From Avena insularis (lineage: Eukaryota; Streptophyta; Magnoliopsida; Poales; Poaceae): 64,000 bases of DNA. Position numbers and translations under genes: made by a program. The notes under the pieces were generated by a model. It had not been told where the DNA came from and made no database searches. It saw only the letters and a program-made list of their open reading frames with translations. Positions 55,119 to 64,000 of the stretch are shown here, in pieces (the stretch's first letter is position 1; each line of letters starts with the position of its first letter). Location: contig CM042684.1 of the NCBI GenBank assembly GCA_023614405.1, positions 474,557,650 through 474,621,649 of the forward strand, written 5' to 3'.

Positions 55119-56763
55119 TGTTGGGTCCGCAGCATAGAAAACAAAAAAATTCCTACGATGAGAACTACACGCTAAGATCTATCTACTAGGTACAAAGCAA
55201 TGGGTGGACATACATCCAACGAGAACTTATCCTCGAAGACAACGAGTTTTGTTAACGAGTAGGAACTTATGGTTGATGTAGTCGTACACTTGCCGATCTC
55301 AAGATCGTGAGGAAGTCCGAGCGCTGCAACTCAGCAGCGCATCCGTACTCGCACACATGTTCAAGCCACCGGACAACCTCCACCTCCTCGCTCCAGCGAT
55401 CCAACGGAAGCAGCAACTCCTTCCAGACGAAATGCCACCGGGAACATGTATCTCGCTAATCTGAGACCATGGGGGAATAATTCTAGAGGAGGAGAGAGAT
55501 CCTTCACAAGGATGTGTGAGGAAGAAGGAGGAGGAGGGCCTTTTATAGGAGGAGGGGGTGCCCCTCCTCTCCATGGACGACGCATGGGGGGTGACCCCTC
55601 ACCTCCCCCATTCATGTGGTGGTAACCCCTCCACATTAAAATGCCTCTTCAAATTCCCTTTTAAAGTCCCCACTTTAAATGCATTAAAATTCTCCAAGTT
55701 TAATGCTCTCTCATTTAATAAAACTCTTTTATTAAATTTATTCAGAATTTTGTTAATTACTTTAATTAACAAACATTCACATATAACCCCTTGCAATATT
55801 TCAATATCACATGCAGAACCACTTTCTGCAATTTCACTTAAAACAATTTCCGGTTTCTATCGAAACAATTCCTGCGCTTTGCAATTCTTTCGTCTGATAC
55901 ATATGTGCTCCAAAAAGGTGTCCGGTAACTCTTAAGTGTGTCACCCTACGGTTCGCGAATAATGCAGACATGATTGAGACTCTTCTCGATCAATAGTCGA
56001 AGCGGACCCGAGATCCATATCGACTCTGCATATTCAACGATGACTTCTGTGATCGTGAGAACCTTTAACGCTTGTAATTTAATCCCTTTGTCTCATGATA
56101 TAATACATGTCCGAGATTCGATCATCGGTATCCAAATACCTAGTTGATCTCGTTACCGACATGCACTCTTTTCTCGTTCCCGTGATATAACATTCTAGTG
56201 ATCACATCACTTGCTTGTAAGCTATCTCAATGTGATATCACCAAGAGGGCCCAGAGTATATCTATCCGTTATCGGGATTGACAAATTCCACTCTTGATCC
56301 ATGAGCCTCAACATAACACCTTCTTAGCACTGAACCCATCTTTATAGTCACCTTGTTACAGTGTGACGTTTGATGTTATCAAGATACTCTTCAGGTGTTA
56401 GCAATTAACATGATCTCATGGTCTAAGGATAAAGATTACTTCGTATGATGTTATAGCAATATAAACATAATGACTCGATCGTAATGCTATACTTCGGATG
56501 AATGTTCATCACATCATTCCACCAATGGTGTGACCTTGTTATTAACAACATCCAATGTCCATGATCAGGAAACCTTGATCATCTTGTTAATCAACAAGCT
56601 AGTCTATAAGAGAGGCATAACTAGGAACCCTTTTTGTTTATTAAACACACATGTATTGATGTTTCCGATCAATACAATTCTAGCATGCAAAATAAACATC
56701 TATCATATATAAGGAATACATAATAACAACTTTATTATTGCCTCTCAGGGCATATTTCCTTCA
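55119..56763 (-). repeat. 3' LTR of the copia element (left copy)
   Basis: 1645 bases. It contains a 129-base stretch (56468-56596) that the other LTR lacks. Confidence 0.95.
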
Positions 56764-56778
56764 GTCTCCCGCTTGCAC
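56764..56778 (-). other. polypurine tract of the copia element
   Basis: The minus strand reads CAAGCGGGAGAC at the LTR border. Confidence 0.75.
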
Positions 56779-56796
56779 TAGAGACAATAATCTAGT

Positions 56797-59601
56797 TCAC
56801 ATAGTGATAAATCTAACACCCATGGAGTTTTGGTGTTGATCATGTTTTGCCCTAGGGGGAGCTTTAGTCAACGGATCTACTACATTTAGGTCCGTGTGTA
56901 CTTTACAAATCTTTATATCTCCATCCCTGACATGCTCACGAATGGAGTGAAACCGGCGCTTAATATGCTTGGAATTCTTGTGAGACCTCGGTTACTTTGC
57001 GTTGGCTATGGCTCCATTGTTGTCACAATAGATCACCATTGGGTCCAATGCACTAGGAACCACACCTAGTTCCGTAATGAACTCTTTCATCTAAACCGCT
57101 TCATGCGCCGCTTCTGAAGCAACAACATATTCTGCCTCCGTCCTTGATCCAGCCACTACAGGTTGTTTGGAACTCCTCCACCTAACTGTTGCTCCGTTCA
57201 AGAGAAATACGTATCCGGATTGAGACTTAGAGTCATCCGGATCGGTGTCAAAGCTAGCATCGACATAAAACTTAGCAACTAGCTCTTCTTCACCTCCGTA
57301 TATAAGAAACATATCCCTAGTTCTTCTCAAGTACTTGAGGATGTTCTTGACTGCTATCTAGTGTTCCGAACCTGGATCAGATTGGTACCTACTAGTCAAA
57401 CTAATAACATGTGCCACATCCGGTCTTGTACATAGCATGGCATACATAATAGAGCCTATGGCCGAGGCATAAGGGATCTTATCCATCATCTCTCTTTCTT
57501 CCGCTGTAGCCGGACTTTGAGTCTTACTCAATGTCTTGCCTTGCAACATAGGTAAGAACCCCTTCTTACTTCCGTCCATATTAAACTTCTTTAATATCTT
57601 ATCAAGATATGTACTCTGCGATAGCCCAGTTAGGCGGCTTGATCTATCTCTATAGATTTTAATGCCTAATATATATGACGCTTCACTAAGGTCTTTCATC
57701 GAAAATTTGCTGTTTAGATAACTTTTAACACTGTTTAAAAGATCTATATCATTTCCAATCAATAATATGTCATCCACATATAATATCAGAAATGCCACAT
57801 TGCTCTCACTCACTTTCTTGTAAATACAAGCCTATCCATAAGTTTGGACAAATCCAAACTCTTTGATCACCTCATCAAAGCGGAGATTCCAACTCCGGGA
57901 TGCTTGCTTCAGTCCATAGATGGATCGCTGAAGTTTGCATACCTTATTAGCATCCTTAGGATAGACAAAACCCTTAGGTTGTATCATATACAACTCTTCT
58001 TCAATATTACCATTGAGGAACGTTGTTTTGACATCCATCTGCCATATTTCATAATCAAAATATGCAGCAATTGCTAACATAATCCTAACTGACTTAAGCA
58101 TCGCTACGGGAGAGAATGTCTCGTCGTAGTCAACTCCTTGAATTTGTCGAAACCCCTTTGCGACAAGTCGAGCCTTATAGATGGTCACATTACCATCAGC
58201 ATCGGTTTTTCTTTTGAAAATCCATTTATTCTCAACGGCCTTTTGATCGTGAGGTAAGTCCACCAAGGTCCAAACTTGGTTCTCGTACATGGATTCCATT
58301 TCGGATTTCATGGCTTTTAGCCATTTGTTGGAATCCGGGCTCATCATCGCTTCTTCATACGTCGCAGAGTCATCCATTTCATCAACCATGAAATTCACAA
58401 TAGGATTGCCGACACTCAGAGCTGCACGTGTCCTGCTTGACCTACGAGGTTCGGTAGTGTCCTCTTTCGGAGTTTCATGATCAATATCATTAGCTCTCTC
58501 TTCATTACGTGAAGTCAACTCCGAAACAACTTCTGGTGCTGCGCTACTCATCATTTCATGAAGAGAAGGTTCAATAACCTCTTCGAGTTCTACCTTCCAA
58601 CTACTCACACCTTTCGCGAGAAAATCCTTCTCAAGAAAGGATCCATTTTTGGCAACAAAAACCTTGCCCTCGGATCTGTGATAGAAGGTATACCCAATCG
58701 TTTCCTTAGGGTATCCTATGAAGACGCATTTTTCTGCTTTGGGTTCGAGTCTATCTGGCTGAAGTTTCTTCACATAAACATCGCATCCCCAAACTTTAAG
58801 AAATAACAGCTTAGGTTTGTTTCCAAACCATAATTCATACGGTGTCGTTTCAACGGATTTAGATTGTGCCCGATTTAAAGTGAATGCAGCTGTTTCCAGT
58901 GCATAACCCCAAAATGACAGTGGCAAGTCAGTCAGAGACATCATAGATCGAACCATATCCAATAAGGTATGATTACGACGTTCCGACACACCATTACGTT
59001 GTGGTGTTCCGGCAGGCGTGAGTTGTGAAACTATTCCACACTCTTTCATGTGTGTGCTAAATTCGTAACTTAGATACTCTCCTCCACGGTCAGACCGTAG
59101 AAATTTGATCTTTCTATTACGATGATTTTCCACTTCATTCTGAAATTCCTTGAACTTTTCAAAAGTTTCAGACTTGTGTTTCATCAAATATATATACCCG
59201 TATCTAGTCAAATCATCCGTGAAAGTAACAAAATAACGATATCCACCTCGCGCCGACACACTCATTGGTCCACACACATCAGTATGTATGATTTCCAATA
59301 AATCTGTCGCCCGTTCCATTGAACCGGAAAACGGCGTTCTAGTCATCTTGCCCATAAGGCATGGATCACATGTATCAAATGATTCAAAATCAAGTGATTC
59401 CAAAAGTCCATCAGAATGGAGTTTCTTCATGCGTTTAACGCCAATATGACCTAGACGGCAGTGCCACATATATGCAGATATATCATCATCAAGTTTAATC
59501 TTTTTAGCATTAACATTGTGAATATGCGTAATATTACTATCGAGATCCATCAGAAATAAACCATTCAACATAGGTGCATGACCATAAAAGATATTATCCA
59601 T
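56797..59601 (-). pseudogene. copia pol: integrase, reverse transcriptase, RNase H
   Basis: One continuous phase from the ATG at 59601 to a TGA at 56797. The pre-integrase motif MWHCRLGHIG leads to the integrase core (IIHTDVCGPMS, FLRSDRGGEY, QRNGVSERRNHTLLD). A linker follows, then RT (NKWIFKRKTDADGNVTIYKA, SIYGLKQASRSWN, LILYVDDILLIGN) and RNase H (FYVDASFDTDPDDSKSQSG, RTEAEYVVASEAAHEAV). Stops interrupt it at 57832 (TAG), 57358 (TAG for Trp), 57091 (TAG for Trp) and near 56989 (TAA). No frameshift was needed, so nonsense changes are the main lesions and the active-site residues are still visible. Confidence 0.93.
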
Positions 59602-59622
59602 ATAAATCGAACAACCATTGTT

Positions 59623-60768
59623 TTAAGATTTAAACGAATAACCACTTTGCATCAAACATGATCCGGATACAATGTTCATGCTAACTGCAGGCACCAAATA
59701 ACAATTATTCAGGTTTATAACTAATCCCGATAGCATATGGAGAGGCAGCGTTCCGACGGCGATCACATCAACTCTTGATCCATTGCCGACCCGCATTGTG
59801 ACCTCATCCCTTGCTAGTTGTCGCTTGTTCTGCAGCCCCTGAATCGAGTTACATATATTAGCAACCGATCTCGTATCAAATACCTGTGTGCTATCATGAG
59901 TACTAGTCAAGTACACATCAATAACATGTATATCATATATACCTTTGTTTGCCTTGCCGGACTTCTTGTCCACCAAATACTTGGGGCAATTGCGCTTCCA
60001 ATGGCTAGTCCCCTTGCAATAGTAGCACTCGGTGTCAGACTTAGGGCCAGCTCGGGGTTTCTTTTCAGGTGCAGCAACAGATTTGCCACCCTTATTTCCC
60101 TTGTGCTTGCCTTTCTTGTACTTCTTGAAACCGGTGGTCCTATTGATCATCAACACTTGATGTTCTTTCCTAATCTCCACTTCTGTAGTCTTAAGCATTG
60201 ACAGAAGCTCGGGAAGAGACTTCTTCATGCCCTGCATATTATAGTTCATCAAGAAGCTCTTGTAGCTAGGTGGCAGAGATTGGAGAACATGATGTATGCC
60301 CCAAGTCAATGGGAATCGTTATTCCCAAGGACACAAGCTTATCGGTGTACCCAGACATTTTGAGTACATGCTCACTAACGGAGTTGTTCTCCTCCATCAT
60401 GCAGCTAAAGAACTTTTCAGTAGCATTATAACTCTCTATGACAGCATGGGTATCGAAAATCATTTTTAATTCTCCCATGGTATCAAAGCCATTGCCATTT
60501 TCGAAACGCTTTCGAAGTTCTGGCTCTAGCCCATACAATATGCCGCAATGAACTAAGTTGTGGTCCTCCTGACGAGTCACATAGACATTCTTTTCCTCGT
60601 CAGGGGCTTCAGGAGATGGTGGGGCCTAGCAAGATCTAGCACATATTGCTTTTGTGCAGCAGTGAAGAGAATCCTCAAATTCATAGCCTAGTTGGTGAAG
60701 TTGCTACCATTCGCAGCAAGTTTCTCTTTCTCCATGAACACATTGAAATTAAAAGCAGGTGGTGCCAT
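59623..60768 (-). pseudogene. copia gag and protease, broken
   Basis: The ATG is at 60766-60768 (MAPPAFNFNVFMEKEK), with a TAG at 60688-60690 at a position where Trp is expected. A frameshift leads to 60266-60580 (HNLVHCGILYGLEPELRKRF, NNSVSEHVLKMSGY). A second leads to 59623-60309, with HHVLQSLPPSYKSFLMNYNM, a Lys-rich stretch and a CX2CX4HX4C zinc knuckle (CYYCKGTSHWKRNC). The protease site reads FDTRSVANIC (59869-59877 for D-T-R): the invariant Gly of DTG has become Arg, which should inactivate it. A TAA at 59623-59625 separates it from pol in the same phase. Confidence 0.9.
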
Positions 60769-61812
60769 CTACAACAGAATTTGTAAAGTTTATTTAGACT
60801 AATTTTATGATAGATTGAGTTCAACTAATCCAAATTACTAATGAACTCCCACTCAAAAACGACATCCCTCGTGTCCTTTTGGTGATTACATGAACCAAAT
60901 CCACTACACCAAGTCCGATCATCACGTGAGTCAGTGTAGCTTCAAAGGCGAGCATCTATATGGGAATCATATCAACTATATGACTCATGCTTAACATTTC
61001 GGTCCGTGTTCCGAGGCCATGTCTGTACATGCTAGGCTCGCCAAGTAAGAACCTTAGTACTCGCATGTGTAAAACTGTCTTACACCCGTTGTATGAAAGC
61101 GTAGAGTCGAGTACACCCGATCATCACGTGATGTCTCGAAACACGATCCATAGAACGGTGCATACTCAAGGAAGAACACATTTTATCTTGATATCTAAAT
61201 GAGGGATCATCTTACAATGCCACCAAAAGCGCCAAACTAGCAGTATAAGATGCTAACATCTAATGTGTAAAGTGATATGATATGGTCCATACATTTGATC
61301 TCTATCATTTGCATCGTGGTATGATCTCTATCATTCCTTTGTGTGTAATGCCAAGGTCTATGGAACTTACACGTTGAATGTGTTGTAAGAGTATCTATCA
61401 TACATCTACTTACAACAATGCCATATCAATACACTAGCCCAGCAATAATCTAAACTAGACGCCTCTAATTTATCAATTGCAAGTTTTACGTGGCTTAGGG
61501 CTTTCGGAGATAGAACCATTCTCACCTATGAACATGAACCACAATGAGGATAACCAAGTTATTAGCAACTCATTGTAAATCAGATATTGACTATAGTAGG
61601 AGAGACAGACACCCGCCAGCCACTTATGCAAAACAAGTTGCATGTCAGTCGTGGAACCGGTCTCATGTACGATGACATGTATGGTTGGTCCGGGCCGCTT
61701 CATCCCACTATGCCACCAATATCTAAAATACATAGAAGATGCAAACATGATCATCATCGCCCACATATAAACATATGTGTACTACCCGTGCAAAGCACCT
61801 ACGCATAGATCA

Positions 61813-61825
61813 GGCTCTAATACCA
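61813..61825 (-). other. primer binding site of the copia element
   Basis: The minus strand reads TGGTATTAGAGCC, one base from the initiator Met tRNA complement, one base from the LTR. Confidence 0.85.
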
Positions 61826-61826
61826 C

Positions 61827-63336
61827 TGTTGGGTCCGCAGCATACAAAACAAAAAATTTCCTACGATGAGAACTACACGCCAAGATCTAACTACTAGGTA
61901 CAAAGCAACGGGTGGACATACATCCAACGAGAACTTACCCTCGAAGACAACGAGTTTTGTTAACGAGTAGGAACTCGTGGTTGATGTAGTCGTACACTTG
62001 CCGATCTCAAGATCCTAAGGAAGTCCTAGCACCGCAACTCAATAGCCAGATCCGTTCATCCACACTTTCAAGACCTCCACCTCCTCGCTCCCGTGATCCA
62101 ACGGAAGCAGCAACTCCTTCCAGACGAAATGCCATCGAGAACATGTATCTCGCTAATCCGAGACCATGGGGGAATAATTCTAGAGGGGGAGAGAGATCCT
62201 TCATAAGGAGGTGTGAGGAAGAAGGAGGAGGAGGAGGGCCTTTTATAGGAGGAGGGGGTGCCCCTCCTCTCCATGGCCGACGCATGGGGGGTGACCCCTC
62301 ACCTCCCCCATTCATGTGGTGGTAACCCCTCCACATTAAAATGCCTCTTCACATTCACTTTTAAAGTCCCCACTTTAAATGCATTAAAATTCTCCAAGTT
62401 TAATGCTCTCTCATTTAATAAAACTCTTTTATTAAATTTATTCAGAATTTTGTTAATTACTTTAATTAAAAAACATTCACATATAACCCCTTGCAATATT
62501 TCAATATCACATGCAGAACCACTTTCTGCAATTTCACCCGAAACAATTTCCGGTTTCTATCGAAACAATTCCTGCGCTTTGCAATTCTTTCGTCTGAAAC
62601 ATATGTGCTCCAAAAAGGTGTCCGGTAACTCTTAAGTGTGTCACCCTACGTTTCGCGAATAATGCATACATGATTGAGACTCCTCTCAGATCAATAGTCA
62701 GAAGCGGGACCTGGAGATCCATACTGATTCCTGCATATTCAACGATGACTTTTGTGATCGTGAGAACCTTTAACGCTTGTAATTTAATCCCTTTTTCTCA
62801 TGATATAATACATGTCCGAGATTCGATCATCGGTATCCAAATACCTAGTTTGATCTCGTTACCGACATGCACTCTTTTCTCGTTCCCGTGATATAACATT
62901 CTAGTGATCACATCACTTGCTTGCAAGCTATCTCAATGTGATATCACCGAGAGGGCCCAGAGTATATCTATCCGTCATCGGGATTGACAAGTTCCACTCT
63001 TGATCCATGAGCCTCAACATAACACCTTCGTAGCATTGAACCCATATTTATAGTCACCTTGTTACGGTGTGACGTTTGATGTTATCAAGATACTCTTCAG
63101 GTGTTAGCAATTAACATGAGCTCATGGTCTAAGGATAAAGATTACTTCGTATGATGCTATAGCAATATAAACAAGCTAGTCTATAAGAGAGGCATAACTA
63201 GGAACCTTTTTTATTAAACACACATGTATTGATGTTTCCGATCAATACAATTCTAGCATGCAAAATAAACATCTATCATATATAAGGAATACATAATAAC
63301 AACTTTATTATTGCCTCTCAGGGCATATTTCCTTCA
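61827..63336 (-). repeat. 5' LTR of the copia element (right copy)
   Basis: 1510 bases. It lacks 129 bases near 63173 present in the left LTR; the deletion ends share AACA. Confidence 0.95.
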
Positions 63337-63341
63337 GAGAG
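63337..63341. other. target-site duplication GAGAG, right
   Basis: Partner of 55114-55118. Confidence 0.9.
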
Positions 63342-63628
63342 GAGCCGCCTTCCAGCCCTCAGAGTCGACAACATCCATTTGTCGAGATATCGCTCCCAGC
63401 AACGATGTGGAGCGGACGCCTCATCACCCGAAATCACGGTAGCAAACCCGAGTTGCCACGTAGGAGCTCCACGGAACAACCACCAAAGCTTCCTTGGAGG
63501 ATTGTGCAACTACCAACTCACTCCGCCACCCACCCACCATGATGTCCCGCAAAAACTCGAACCAGAGGAACAGAAAACTCGCCTACCATGTACAACATTT
63601 TTGAAGGGAGAGAGACATGTATGCTCCT
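63342..63628. other. unidentified segment between two retrotransposons
   Basis: Continues the sequence interrupted by the copia element (left part 54701-55118). No domain found in the frames (63318-63509 minus, 63379-63741 plus). Confidence 0.3.
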
Positions 63629-64000
63629 TGATGACCCACAAGTATAGGGGGTGTATCGCAGTATTTTCGAGGGAAGTGAAACCCAATTTATTGATTCGAC
63701 ACAAGGGGAGCCAAAAAATATTTATAAGACTTAACAACTGATTTTTCAATTCAGCTGCACCTGGAAACAATCTTGCTCACAACAGTTTATCAGTAGCAAC
63801 AGTTCTATAGTAGGAATAGCAAAGTAGCAGCAGTAGTAAAGTAAAGACAGCAATGACAATAGCGATGTGAGGATTCGAAAAGGGTAGGCATAGGGATGGA
63901 TGGACGGGCGTTGCATGGACAAGACAATTCACATAGCAATCAGAACATAGGGCATTTGCAGATAAATAAGATAAAGCATCCAAGTACTAGATAATCCTAG
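63629..64000. repeat. start of an Athila-like gypsy LTR (Sabrina-type), runs off the window
   Basis: Begins TGATGACCCACAAGTATAGG, with ATTTATTGATTCGACACAAG further in, matching my memory of a very abundant Triticeae gypsy LTR. Only 372 bases are present and no internal region is seen, so its orientation and completeness are unknown. Confidence 0.6.

Larger units (their letters stand above)
55119..63336 (-). mobile_element. complete Ty1/copia retrotransposon, 8.2 kb
   Basis: Minus-strand element with LTRs 55119-56763 and 61827-63336 (minus-strand start TGAAGGAAATATGCCC, end CCCAACA), GAGAG duplications, a Met-tRNA primer site and a polypurine tract. Gag and pol are each in essentially one frame, interrupted by stops and two gag frameshifts. 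The LTR terminus is of a kind I associate with abundant Triticeae copia families; no family name is assigned. Confidence 0.95.

Noticed and set aside
1..64000. CRISPR arrays, bacterial operons, rRNA and tRNA genes
   Set aside because: None seen; the window is plant repetitive DNA. tRNA-like matches found are retroelement primer sites only.

Overview
The window looks like plant nuclear DNA from a grass, most likely wheat, barley or a relative (Triticeae). This is inferred from nested LTR retrotransposons, short TA-flanked Stowaway elements starting CTCCCTCC, a CACTA transposon, a PIF/Harbinger element, and an LTR at the right edge that looks like a type I remember as common in wheat and barley. 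No bacterial or organellar genes, rRNA, tRNA or CRISPR array was seen. Most long reading frames belong to transposable elements, and nearly all are broken.

Layout. 1-~6160: right part of a Ty3/gypsy element on the minus strand (gag-protease, two accessory ORFs, primer site, long LTR). ~6283-10047: decayed CACTA element with tnp2 transposase pieces. 10540-12619: first copy (A) of a small-protein gene and the start of a spacer. 12620-26233: complete 13.6 kb Ty3/gypsy chromovirus-like element with 3.9 kb LTRs and GTGTA target duplications. 26234-31410: rest of the spacer, gene copy B and its upstream DNA, which hosts a retroposon, Stowaway elements and a TIR element. 31411-33230: fused gene fragments (HSP70-like and polygalacturonase-like) plus unrecognised GC-rich DNA. 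33526-~45270: Ty1/copia pseudo-element on the plus strand, split at 33898 by a complete short Athila-like gypsy element (33899-40876, AAGAC duplications). 46624-46910: protein-kinase fragment. 47048-51710: second copy of the spacer, gene copy C and upstream repeats. 51714-54220: PIF/Harbinger element with TTA duplications. 54224-54700: partial third repeat of the array. 55119-63336: complete Ty1/copia element on the minus strand with GAGAG duplications. 63629-64000: start of another LTR.

The part least explained by transposons is a small tandem gene family. Three intact ORFs of 66-67 codons (A 10819-11019, B 27605-27808, C 50022-50225, all minus strand) share a basic core. Each has a similarly placed TATA-like box and a CACGTG G-box upstream. 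I do not recognise the family. The segmental duplication that produced it gives empty-site controls that order several insertions: the 13.6 kb gypsy, the Stowaway beside gene C and the Harbinger element each occupy one repeat copy and are absent from another.

Other points: accessory ORFs upstream of gag in both large gypsy elements seem to share a globular-plus-coiled-coil layout, and many element ORFs are closed by C-to-T type nonsense changes. All names are from reading translated motifs by eye; no database search was run.
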